From Turnera subulata (Eukaryota > Streptophyta > Magnoliopsida > Malpighiales > Passifloraceae): a DNA stretch of 64,000 bases. Below, piece by piece: positions 10,552 to 21,128 of this stretch (its first letter is position 1; every line of letters begins with the position of its first letter). The notes below the pieces were generated by a model. The model was not told the DNA's origin. It made no database searches and was given only the letters and a program-made list of their open reading frames with translations. The position numbers and the translations under genes are program-made. Where the stretch lies: assembly GCA_028386065.3 (NCBI GenBank), contig JAKUCV010007240.1:1-64000 (forward strand), read 5' to 3'.

Positions 10552-10890
10552 AATCTAACTTAATCTCCATCCCATACGCTAACGTACCCTGCTTGACTCC
10601 AACCACAACACTTCTTTTCACACAAAAGTACTAATTTCGCATTATCCTTCATCATCAACTCCTTAATACATCCCTATTTATGGACTAACCCCAAACCCCT
10701 AATATTTTCTGAAAGAAAACTAAACATAAAGAGGAAAAGAGACGCACAAAGACAACTAACCAGGAACAGACTCAAGAGTTGTTAAGTTGCTTTGGGTTCC
10801 ACCCAGTTTCCTCCCTCCTTTTCCACTTGATCCTCCACCACTTTCTCCAACTCCCCGACCTCCCCAGCAACCTCCAGCCTGAGTTCTTGT
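10552..10890 (-). pseudogene. LINE remnant B, start of ORF2 (endonuclease N-terminus)
   Basis: The minus-strand translation contains ENIRGLGLVHK, a stop, then GCIKELMMKDNAKLV. This matches the SWNIRGLG start of the plant L1 apurinic-type endonuclease. It joins the 3' piece at 3259-3494 once the MULE is removed, so the LINE is internally deleted. Confidence 0.6.
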
Positions 10891-10891
10891 C

Positions 10892-10927
10892 CAAACTATA
10901 TAACTAGTAGAGTTCTATATAGATGGT
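10892..10927 (+). repeat. Small stray piece of the Copia LTR, opposite orientation
   Basis: ATATAACTAGTAGAGTTC followed by TATAT resembles the reverse complement of the LTR segment GAACTCTACTAGTTATAC near 3003-3020. It sits at the junction between LINE remnant B and the Copia integrase region and may mark a rearrangement. Confidence 0.4.
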
Positions 10928-11058
10928 ACCTGTGTATAAACACTTAGACTAGACAACTTAAGGAAGTTGGATGGAGTTGTAGCGGGTGATTGTTCAAGAG
11001 AGAAGTCAAGAGAACTTGCAAGTAGTGAAAAACTGCATGTGGGGGATTCGGGTGACGT

Positions 11059-11535
11059 TTAGGAAATAGGAGATGATAGTGTTGTAGGATCAGGACTCAA
11101 AGACTGGGGCAAAGGGTGCACATGCTTGGCGTGGGTAGGAGATGGACCAAAACTGGACTTAGTGGTTAACTTTGGAAACAAAACTTGAAGCAGAATTCTA
11201 GTCCAAGTTCTATCAGCAGAAACAGACTGCGGAGAAACATTAAGAGTTGGAGACATGTGGTTGTGTTTTAATGGAAAAATATCTTCATAAAAACGAATAT
11301 GTCTGGCCACATAAAACTGTTTAGTGAGAAGTGATAAACATCGATAATCGTGATGCTTGGGAGAGTAGCCAAGAAAAACACATGCCCGAGAACGAAAACT
11401 CATTTTATAACTCGAGTATGGACGAAGATAAGGATAGCACAAGCAACCAAAGACCTTGAGAAAATGATAATCTAGTTTTTGACAATAAATTTTCTCAAAA
11501 AGAGTTGTATGTTGTAAATTTTGGTCGGTAATCAA
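11059..11535 (-). pseudogene. Copia integrase C-terminal region
   Basis: This 158-residue open frame contains LKVFGCLCYPYLRPY, FRSRACVFLGYSPKHHDYRCL and FYVARHIRFYEDIFP. These are hallmark motifs of the region following the integrase core in Copia polyproteins. It ends in a Ser/Pro-rich linker. Reverse transcriptase, expected next, is absent. Confidence 0.88.
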
Positions 11536-12138
11536 TTAATTAGATAAGTAGCAGATTGAAAAGCATAGTGCCAATACTGAGAGGGAATAGTAGCAGTCGC
11601 TATTATAGTTAGACCAATTTGTACAATATGCCCATGGCGACGCTCTATTGCCCCTTGTTGTTCATGAGTGTGGGGGCTCATAATTCTGTGAATAATGTCA
11701 ATCTGTTTTAAAAAAGTGGAAAGGGAACTATACTCATCTCTCCAGTTGATCTAAACCTTTTTAATTTTTCTATCAAACTGCCTCTCAACCATTATTTGAA
11801 ATTCACAGAAGATAGATAACACATCAGATTTAAACTTGATACAACAAAACCATATAAATTTGCTAAAATCATCCATAAATACCACATAGTATCAATGTTG
11901 ATCACAACTCAAAGAAAAAGCAGGGCCAGATATCACTGTAAATAAGATCCAAGACATGGGTAGCACAATCGCTATTTATTGGTAAAGAAAGATAACACTT
12001 CTTTCCTAAAGGACATTCAAAACATGGAGACAAGGATGAAGAGACAACTAGCAATTTATTTGACTTCATCACTTCACATTGAACCGGAGCATTAGGATGA
12101 TCAAGTCTGCGATGCCATGTAGAGACTGACGCCCTCAC
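11536..12138 (-). pseudogene. Copia GAG-pre-integrase and integrase core, broken
   Basis: STWHRRLDHPNAPVQCEVMKSN (12120-12050) and CFECPLGKKCYLSLP give the HxxxCxxC zinc-binding GAG-pre-integrase motif. LDLIYSDIWP starts the integrase core. Downstream, many stops break the frame. Confidence 0.8.
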
Positions 12139-12429
12139 TACTGCATGAACACTTAGACCAGACGACTTAGGGAAGGCGAAAGACAGGAGGTAGAGACCAT
12201 GACTACTCGACCTTGTGAGAATAGGGGTCTTAGTTGCTTGATACTTGATATAGAAAAAGTTAGGATGAAACTCAAAAAAAATTTTGTTATCATGAGTGAA
12301 CTACTGAACAGATAAAAGAGGTAATGTTAGGAAAATACAAGACATTATGGAGAAACAATGGTTTAGAAGGACGAAAAATTACAGAAGTACCAATACCTGC
12401 AATATTTAACTTTGCCCCATTACCAACAT

Positions 12430-12820
12430 AGACACCATCAGAACCGCCATACTCATCATGGTGTTAGAATGTAGTTAGGTTAGGAGTAACATGGTGACTG
12501 GCACTAGTATCAGAAAACCAATTACCCGGATAGAGTGGTTAGGATACAACAGAATTGGCAGAAGGACCTTGGAAGGAGGACAACTGATAACAGGTAGAGG
12601 CAACATGACCTTGCTTATCGCAGAGTTGGCATCGGGGTCTTGCATCCTCGGGCTGCCACTTTGGATGGAAATCCCATATCTGCGACCACGATTGGACATC
12701 CACGCCTACGGCCATCTGAACGACCTCAACCGTCCCTGTTAGAAGGACAAAAAGAACTCTCACGTCGGACAACATTAGCAAGCGGCATGGTGGATTGGGC
12801 AGGCTTGGAAGGTAAATCAA
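12430..12820 (-). pseudogene. Copia zinc knuckle and protease start, broken
   Basis: CQLCDKQGHVASTC (about 12600-12650) is a CCHC nucleocapsid knuckle. Further along on the minus strand, SDTSASHHVTPNL is a Copia protease active-site region in which the usual DSGAS reads DTSAS. Confidence 0.7.
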
Positions 12821-13337
12821 CAGAAGCAGGGGGGAGAGAGTTGTAAAGCCTTCATCGGATCACTAAGAAGAAACTCTTGACTAGTTAAGAGACTTTGCAA
12901 TTCAGAGTAAAGAATTGGCTCACGACGAGTGGATAAGGAGTTTGCAAAGAGTTGAAACTCATGGCAGAGACCATGGAAAACATGGATGTTAAATTCAAGT
13001 GTAGAGAGTGCCTAACTAACTGTAGAAAACTGATCAGATAAATGCTTTGCTCGATTAAGAAATCGAAAAACTGACTCCTCTAGTTGTTGTTTCAGGCATT
13101 GCAGTGCCATGTGGATGGCCATAATCCTGGTGGTGTTGGTGAAGGCAAGAGTATCTCCAAGGCAGTCTAAGTTTCATATGCGATTTTCCTGTTCAGAATA
13201 GTAGAAAACACCTCAATAATAAGAGAAGAAAAAATAGTACTAAGAACAAGGCTATTCTGTTGGATCCAACGCTGGTGATTAGGGTTGGGTTCACCATCTT
13301 CCAGAATGGGGTAAAGACATGGTAGGGTGTCATTGAC
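12821..13337 (-). pseudogene. Copia gag, central part
   Basis: The translation holds VNDTLPCLYP, NPNHQRWIQQNSLVLSTIF and SSLIIEVFSTIL, the core pattern of plant Copia gag. The upstream part of gag continues on the far side of the solo LTR at 15243. Confidence 0.75.
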
Positions 13338-13342
13338 ATATA

Positions 13343-15242
13343 TGTGAAGCCCTATATATGAAATGAGTTGACTTGTGATTTGCATGATGAAGTTGGGGTA
13401 GAGATAGGAGCAACTAAAGCAACTAAGCACACAATTGTCTAGTAGTTGGCCTTGATTGGCCATCAATTGGCTTCAGTTGCTTAATGTTGTCTACTAATTG
13501 GCTCGTGAGTGCTAATTGGCACTAATGACCAGTTAGCGGGTGCTTAGTGCTTGATTAATTTAATAGTGGCTAGCATGGCTTAGGCTACTGGTGTATATCC
13601 TCAAGCCAATAGCCCAGAAGGGAGCATGAGGTGGCAGCTGCTTGTGATGGGTGGCAACAAGATAAGCCACGGGCAGCAAGTAGCTGCTTAGTCACCTGCT
13701 TGTCCAAGGCAAAAAAGTGTCAAGGAAGGACCTCAAAATCCCACTATTTCTGCTAATTCTGCGAGGCCTAGAACAGAGGATATAGTTAGGTAATTTTGGG
13801 GGGTTCTTGGAGCTGTGGTATAGGTAAACAAGAAGGTGAGGTAAGGGTGCAATTCTGTGCCGATTTTTGGCCTGCTGGTGGTAATTGGCCTGCTGGTGAC
13901 CAATTAGCCTTGAGGGTGGCTAAATAGCCTTGTTAAGGCAACCTGGTAGCATATAAGGATGATGGATGCTCAGTGTTTGTACTATTGCATTCTGGTTGGG
14001 GCAATTGGCCAACTGAATGGCCAATTTCCACGGTGATGAACACATTTGTGCGCTGCAGTGGCCCGATTAGCCTAAACCTGGCCAATTGGTGTGCTCTAGT
14101 AAATAAGCAGCTTGTATGTATTTTATATTATGTCTCTTGATATTATATCAATTTCTAATGCATGATTGTATAGCAGGAGGTGATAAGGAGACCCAAACTG
14201 ACCAAGGACTCCAAAAGAGAGAGAGGCCTAGAGAGGCTTAGTTATGGCACTTATGTGTGGGATGTTTACCTATGCATTCCTATTTGGACAGAAGTCCTTG
14301 CTGCCTACTTATGTTTTTGTTGGTTGATAAACACCTTATGAATGTCTTATGTTGGACTACATATTGCCTATGAGATGGGATTGTGCGTATACATTGCATG
14401 CAATTGCATTTAAAGTATCATTGGCCAATTGATTCTATAGGTAGTGCAAGCAAGGCCTGCTCATGCCATGATGTCGTTGAGCACTTGTGTTAGCTTGAGC
14501 GCCAAAGAATAGGGCTCCAACCAGTTGGAGCGATGGCATTAACCTTACGGAAGGGATACCGCTTGGCTAAGTATAAGTGTGACTCGATGTCCGCTGGGAG
14601 TTGTGTTGATGGGCAGTAAGTCATGCACACTTCCCATGACTATTCGGTAAAGCCTTTGGAAACGGGACTGCGGGCTAAGGAATTGTCGGTAAACTGCCTA
14701 TCTACACAAGCTGCTTCGGCCACGTGGGACTCTAGCTGGTTGGGGGTTGATGGAACCAACAACTGGTTGCTCTTTGTGTTTATATGCCCATATCCAGTCT
14801 TGCTGTGTTGTGAGCATTTCATGCATGACTGCTTACTTGCTGAGCAGTGGACTCACCCCTTTGCCTTTGTTTTTATTTTCAGGGCAGAAGGGGAGTGTTA
14901 GACCTATTTGGGAGGATCCGACCAGCATAACCGATAGAGATGGGTATATAGCCAGCCTCGATTTTTAACCTGTTTGTGTACTTTCGAATCTGTAAAAAAA
15001 AACTAAAGTGTAGTGCCCTTGGTTGCTAGCTTGAACTTCTGTAACAAGAGTTGTTGTGTGTGTGATATAGAATAAATCTTCGTACTTCATATATTCAGTG
15101 TCTATGCTTGTTGTTGCGCCTTCACTTAAGTGCAGACCGGGCTAGCTTCTTGCCACTGTTCGGTTAGGCATGCGGGTGTCAAGTTGAAGCACTCGCTGGT
15201 GCACTTGGCACCTAGCCAGTCACTCATTGGCGGGGCGTGACA
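13343..15242 (+). mobile_element. Solo LTR inserted in Copia gag
   Basis: Begins TGTGAAGCCCTATATATG and ends CGGGGCGTGACA, a TG...CA LTR of 1900 bp. ATATA (13338-13342) and ATATC (15243-15247) flank it, a 5-bp duplication with one mismatch. Gag coding sequence resumes on both sides. No open frame inside looks like a gene. Confidence 0.75.
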
Positions 15243-15482
15243 ATATCCAAACACAACTTGCCCAACAGGATAAGGCTCGATCTACGCCCGCCAAAATACT
15301 TATTTGGTTTCATTCAGTTTGAGCGACATATAATGATGGACATTGGAGAAGGGCTGCAAAACAGTGTTAGTGTTGGAAAATGCAGCCGAAGAAGAAGAGG
15401 CTTTGGTGGATAAATTGGCTATACTAGGAGATTTTGGAGAATCAGATGCCACTTTTGTGATTAAGCAGTTAGCTCCACTATT
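15243..15482 (-). pseudogene. Copia gag N-terminus and degenerate primer site
   Basis: Minus-strand translation includes NVHHYMSLKLNETK, a stop, VFWRA, matching the typical SLKLNETNYLLWR start of Copia gag. Between it and the LTR, TAATAGTGGAGCTAAC may be a decayed tRNA-Met primer site. Confidence 0.7.
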
Positions 15483-17007
15483 ATATAGAAACTAATAATA
15501 CAAAGAAAATTTTTCTATGAGCGTAGTGAATCAATACTGGCTCCCAAGTATGATTTATATATTGCTCGTGCTAATGTACATAGGGGTGTGCAAAAAAGCC
15601 GACCCGACGCTACCGACCCGATACCAATCAGTATCGGCGTGGTATCAGTCGGGAGGTAGGCCTCTAACATAGTGGTCGGCTCGGCTCCAAACTGCGCCGA
15701 AAACATGGCGGTAAGTAGGATGTATGTTTCGGTCGGTATGCGGTAATCGACCATACCGATCGGTTGACCCTATGATATAAATACCCCTATCTTAACCCTG
15801 AAATCCCCAATTCCCAAATTCAGTTCTTCTCTCCTTTACTCTCCCTCTCGTCAAATTCTTCTCTTCTCCACCTCTTCCTCATCTCTTCCCTCCTTGCTGT
15901 CACCATCCAAAACTCCACCCAACATTAATTCCTCTCTCTCTTTGAGTTTCTCATCTCTCTCTCACCTATTTGTCACCATCTACTCACCACCAATGGTGCT
16001 GCTGCCTACATCCTCTGTCCCTGTAAACCGCGATGTCACCACACTCAGCGGCGCATGAGAGCACAGTAGAGTGTGGACAGACCCAGATGCTGGCTCCTCC
16101 TTTCCTGTGTCGACTTGAAATTTACAATCATTCTTCACTCCTTATCTCTCCTTCCTCTTCTATTTTCCTTAAAATTCTTTTTTTGTGGAAATTTTTCCTT
16201 TTAATTATTAGATTGTATCTATTTTGTTTAACTTTGGTTTGATTTTTGGGATTTTTGGGGTTTGATTTGGGTAAATTGATTCTTGGATTGTTTCTATTTT
16301 CATGGGTTTTCTTTTAACTGATGAATTTTGGAATTGATTAAGATGAATTGGTATCAGATTAAAATTTAACTACAAAGAAAAAATTAAGTGTTTTTCCAGT
16401 GCTTCTTCTCTTCTCCGATTTGTGCAGTACTTATTTTGCAAAATAAAAAATCGTTTATTACCATACCTTAAATGCTTGCGTGATGTATTATTAGCCGTAT
16501 TTTATGTTTTTGGGATGTGAAATATGAATGCATGAATGTAAAAATATGGTTTTGGGTCTTTGTTTGTGGTATATCTGGGAAATCAAAACTTGAATAAAAT
16601 CTCAAAATCATGTGTTGCCATTCTTTTCTGCATTTTTGCATCTGTCATTTTTCGGCGCGGTATTGGCGGTACGCCGACCGAACTGGTCGGTATCCTATCG
16701 GTATGGCCTCAAACTCACGTCGGTATTTACCGGTCGGTATATGGGCACCCTCGGTAGTTTCCTACCGACGCAAAAATCGGTACGGTAGTACCGAGCCATA
16801 CCGTTTGCTCACCCCTAATTTATGTACAGACTCATACATAGATACAATCCGTATAGAACTCTATTAGTTACATACTTAACATTATCATATACACTTCACG
16901 TTGTTATCTCATTACTTGATGAGGGTGATCATTATCTGTGTTTATCATTGGGCTGGTGGACTTGATCTTTATCCGTAGATGGTCTGGTAACACTAGACTT
17001 CCTAACA
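15483..17007 (-). repeat. 5' LTR of the Copia element, split by a hAT-like insertion
   Basis: 15483-15580 and 16818-17007 together match the 3' LTR at 2885-3153. The minus-strand start TGTTAGGAAGTC is at 17007. Homology is interrupted by the 1.24-kb element at 15581. Confidence 0.8.
15581..16820. mobile_element. Non-autonomous hAT-like element
   Basis: The ends are TAGGGGTGTGCAAA and TTTGCTCACCCCTA, imperfect inverted repeats of hAT type. Subterminal regions are rich in CGGTA/TACCG motifs. AATGTACA (15573-15580) and TATGTACA (16821-16828) resemble an 8-bp duplication with one mismatch and three extra bases at the right end. No transposase is seen. Confidence 0.6.
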
Positions 17008-17724
17008 TGGGAGAAACTATGGCAAATGCTATTAGGTCAAACACCTAGTATGGAGACTAGCCCATAACTGTCTCCCCACACTGCGGAACCTCCACCATGG
17101 ACGCATAGTGGCATCTCCAAAATGACCTTTTTGCGGAGACCCTAAATCCGCTCTTTCATGCATTACTATTCTGTCAACATGCAAGAAACACATGGAGAGA
17201 CACTTCCTACCATATTGAACCGAGTTACTGGACACTCTCCCATCTAGACTGGTTATGGAAGATGCACCAAAATAAGGGACCTCTCCAAATATCAAACAAC
17301 CTACTACCTAAAAGTTGTTGTCGCCTCAATACTGATGGGGCCATATTCCGATGCATTGACAAGGGCGGTATTGGGTTCCTAGTATGAACTGCTAGAGGTT
17401 CTTTTGCAGCAGCATGATTGAATAACCTATGATGGCATCGCTGACCCCCTGCTCATGGAGTTCATAGCCATGAGAGATGGCCTCTTGCTTGCTAAGCTCA
17501 TTGACATCATGGAAATCTTGGTTGGGACTGACTCCCAAGTGCTTGCTCTCTTTCTTAGGGATGCAAACCATGATTTGTCATACAGATCATCCATCTTGGA
17601 AGACATCATATCATTAAGCCACACTTTTGCCTCTTTTGAACGTACTCATACTCTTAATACAACAACGCACACCTTAGCTAGGCGTGCCGCTGACTTCGAT
17701 ATAAAGCATATTTGGCCACCATAA
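17008..17724 (+). pseudogene. LINE remnant A, right part (zinc-binding and RNase H-like regions)
   Basis: Continues the LINE broken at 2884. 17455-17724 is an 89-residue open frame with EFIAMRDGLLLA, ILVGTDSQVLA and HTLARRAADF, the RNase H-like module at the end of plant L1 ORF2. 17320-17350 holds NTDGAI. Upstream of it the frame has stops. Confidence 0.75.
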
Positions 17725-18610
17725 AATTAATAGAAAAGAGAGAAAACTTCTTTTTATAATTTTTTAATTTCTGGTTTTAGAGTTCAATTTTTTCAAAATT
17801 GTTTCAGAAACTATTTCCTATAAATAATTTACAATAAGTTTTTTTTAGTTTTGAAAATTTTGAAATTAGAAAGCTTCAAACACGCTCTTAGATTTCCTTT
17901 GTGGACTTTGCAAACCCCTAGGTTTTGTGCATCTTCTTCTGGCTACTGCCTTAAAATGTTGAGACTTAAGACAAACAATACTATATCAAGTTTTCAAATT
18001 GAATATAAATTTAACTTCTTAACTAAGAACAAAATATTTAATTTATCTATGTATCAATTAACTTAAGAACCACTTGAACTATCCTTATATTTTTCCAGTA
18101 GGGATTGTAAGTATTTTTGGTAGTGTATCCAAACCACATTAGATATAGTCGCTTCTTGATCAAGTGATAAGGTCTGAGATAGGTTCTTCTATTCGTTAGT
18201 CAAATGGTCTTTTTTTTTTCTTTTAAAAACATTTAAGAAAGAAATTATAAAAACTTAATCGCATAAACATGCAATACTCCCTTATAAACTACGACTTCAA
18301 TAGCTAGAAGAGGTTGTCAAGTGGAATTGGATGGTGGGTATAGTGTAGTATAAAGTCAATGGGGGGCATACTTGTGGTCAATTTATTGTCGAAAAAGAAG
18401 GAGGTGGTCAATGAAGTCAAAGGTTGGACAGGGATGGCTATCCCTCACTCTCCATATCTCTCCTTTCTTCAATAAAAAAATTTAGGTTCTCTCTAACCAG
18501 TGTGAGCACGGTTCGACTTGCTTGGACATTTTCCGGAAGGTGGTGTTCTCCATTTATAAATTATGCCCATAATAATCGCAAGCTGCAAAAAGACACTACT
18601 AGTACGTATA
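17725..18610. other. AT-rich intergenic DNA, no gene seen
   Basis: Contains the probable 3' end of LINE remnant A and plain AT-rich sequence. CTTCAAACACGCTCTTAG (17875-17892) looks like one end of a small element, but no partner end is found. Confidence 0.5.
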
Positions 18611-18620
18611 GTTTATGTTA

Positions 18621-19961
18621 GGAAAAAGTCCCTGGCAAGTCCTATAACTTAGGGTCGCTGTCCTTTTAAGTCCTATAACTTTAAAAAGCTCCTTCTAAGT
18701 CCTATAACTTTTATAAGTTACACCGAACAAGTCCTATTGTAATTTTCTGTTAGGTCAAACTGTTAAGTCTGACTTTTCATGTTACATGTCATAGGTGACT
18801 TGGCATCGAATGACACATCATTTTTGGAGGTAAAACTCCCGCCAAAATCCAATCTTTCCCTCCAAAATAATTTTTTTCTCCTCTAACATAACACTTCCTT
18901 ACCAGACATTCTTTTTAACCTTGGCAACTAAACATATTCAAATCTAACAAAACAAAACAGAAATCCAAAGATTATTAATAAATAAAAAATTTAATACTAA
19001 ATAAAAAAATATTATTAAGTATTTTATAAATTAATAAATATAATGAGAAATAATTTTAAAAATTTAGAATTTATATAAAGGGAATAAAAAAATAACAAAA
19101 TATTTATTCTACATAATTACCTAAATATAAAAATAACCAATAATTATTTATATTAGTCTTAATTAATTTTAATAAAATTTTGAAGCATTAATATAAGTTA
19201 AAATGAAATATAATAATAACTAATTTTTAAAATTTAGGATTTATATAAAAGTGAATTTTAAAAATGACCCTCCCTATAGAAAATTTTAAAAATTACGAAT
19301 ATTGCAGTCAGTTCAATAAATTATTCACTTTTAAAATTCACTTTTATATAAATCCTAATTTTAATTTTATATAAATTATTCACTTTTAAAATTCACTTTT
19401 AAAATTATTCACTTTAGGTAATTATGTAGAATAAATATTTTGTTAATAAATATTCACTTTAGGTAATTATGTAGAATAAATATTTTGTTATTTTTTATTC
19501 CCTTTATATAAATTCTAAATTTTTAAAATTATTTCTCATTATATTTGTTAATTTATAAAATACTTAATAATATTTTTTTATTTAGTATTAAATTTTTTAT
19601 TTATTAATAATCTTTGGATTTCTGTTTTGTTTTGTTAGATTTGAATATGTTTAGTTGCCAAGGTTAAAAAGAATGTCTGGTAAGGAAGTGTTATGTTAGA
19701 GGAGAAAAAAATTATTTTGGAGGGAAAGATTGGATTTTGGCGGGAGTTTTACCTCCAAAAATGATGTGTCATTGGATGCCAAGTCACCTATGACATGTAA
19801 CATGAAAAGTCAGACTTAGCAGTTTGACCTAACAGAAAATTACAATAGGACTTGTTCGGTGTAACTTATAAAAGTTATAGGACTTAGAAGGAGCTTTTTA
19901 AAGTTGTAGGACTTAAAAGGACAGCGACCCTAAGTTATAGGACTTGCCAGGGACTTTTTCC
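18621..19961. mobile_element. Fold-back (MULE-type) element with ~510-bp inverted arms
   Basis: The left arm (18621-~19128) and right arm (~19454-19961) are reverse complements with very few differences, starting GGAAAAAGTCCCTGGCAAG. The 10-bp sequence GTTTATGTTA flanks it exactly (18611-18620 and 19962-19971), a perfect duplication of Mutator length. The ~325-bp AT-rich centre holds smaller inverted repeats (TTTATATAAAAGTGAATTTT and its complement). No coding sequence. A transcript through it would fold into a long hairpin. Confidence 0.9.
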
Positions 19962-19971
19962 GTTTATGTTA

Positions 19972-20735
19972 CTACGATACATTAATTATGCTTATTCCAC
20001 GGGCCCTACACCTATGCAAGTAGTGCCAAGTAGAAGTAGAACCGCGTAGGCAAAAAACCAGAAATAATGTTCAAGAAAAAAAAAATGCAAAAGCACAAAA
20101 GATGAAAAGATTACTATAATGACATTTTGATTTGAAACCCATGTGATTCCTCTTCTTTCTACGACTTTCTAATCTGTGTCTTCTGGCTCACCGACTAGCT
20201 TTTAATTTTGACATCAACAAGTGCCCGATATTTATTTATTTGTAAAGTCATGTTTTCAACATATTCTTTGTATTCTCTATTTAACTCTTATACCATTTCT
20301 TTATTTCTAGGATTCGTTACAACCTTTTTTTCTTAATTTCCTCTGGTTTAGTTGGTCCATGCATTTATTTCAGCGAAACCCCACCGTCACAATATTCTCA
20401 CTTCTCAGCCCCAAAGGTATACAAGATCTCAATACCCCCAAAAGAAAACCATACTGGTTCTTTTGCTAGGATACGTCCCAAATATATCTGTTAATTTGGC
20501 AAATATATCTTCTAACCATACTGGAAAATGCGAAAAAATCGTTCTTATGTTAGTGTGGACATGTAGTGAAGAATTCTCACATCGAACTATTATGTATTAT
20601 GTGACATAAAAAAAAAAAAGAGAAAAATTCAGGAAATCTTTATAGCATGACTAATCCAAGGATAGTAACAACCTTTCCATACTATGCCCGTTTTATAAAT
20701 AAATGTAGACCAGTAAATACGTCGCTTACATTTTG

Positions 20736-20768
<33 letters not shown>

Positions 20769-20945
20769 TACTTTTTTGAGGAATATTATTGCTACTACTA
20801 GTACTACTATTACATGTCTGATTTTGTATCACTATATTGGTAGTGATTTGTGTTTTACTCGATCTAGTCCCTAGTGTGTAGTGTCCTAATAAGTGCTGCG
20901 CGGTATGGTCTGGTCCAATATTTCAACTAGTCTGGCAGTAAGAGT
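19972..20945. other. Intergenic DNA upstream of the membrane-protein gene
   Basis: No gene is supported. It contains an (ATT)n microsatellite at about 20738-20767. Its right part should hold the distal promoter of the gene at 21129. Confidence 0.5.
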
Positions 20946-20949
20946 AGCA

Positions 20950-20955
20950 TATAAA
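20950..20955 (+). promoter_or_regulatory. TATA box of the membrane-protein gene
   Basis: TATAAA lies ~180 bp before the ATG at 21129. A pyrimidine-rich patch (about 20995-21031) follows, as in many plant core promoters. Transcription would be expected to start near 20980. Confidence 0.55.
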
Positions 20956-21128
20956 CCCCATCCATGTTTGGCTTATTGGATTGCTCCCCCCCGCCTCATT
21001 TACTCTCTCACTCCCTGCCTCTCTCCCAGTTTTGGATCCAAGAAATCAATCCAAAAGATCCAGATCTTTGAAGTCCCCCTCCACCCCCCACTAGATCCTT
21101 AGAGACCTCCACGCCTAGATTTCACAAC

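Larger units (their letters stand above)
2885..17007 (-). mobile_element. Copia retrotransposon, heavily interrupted
   Basis: LTRs lie at 2885-3153 (3' LTR) and 15483-17007 (5' LTR, itself split). Between them, on the minus strand, are gag, zinc knuckle, protease, GAG-pre-integrase, integrase and the C-terminal tip of RNase H. Most of the reverse transcriptase is missing. The flanks TCGGA (2880-2884) and TGGGA (17008-17012) look like a 5-bp target duplication with one change, and the LINE reading frame continues across it. Inserted later inside it: a LINE remnant with a MULE, a solo LTR and a hAT-like element. Confidence 0.75.
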
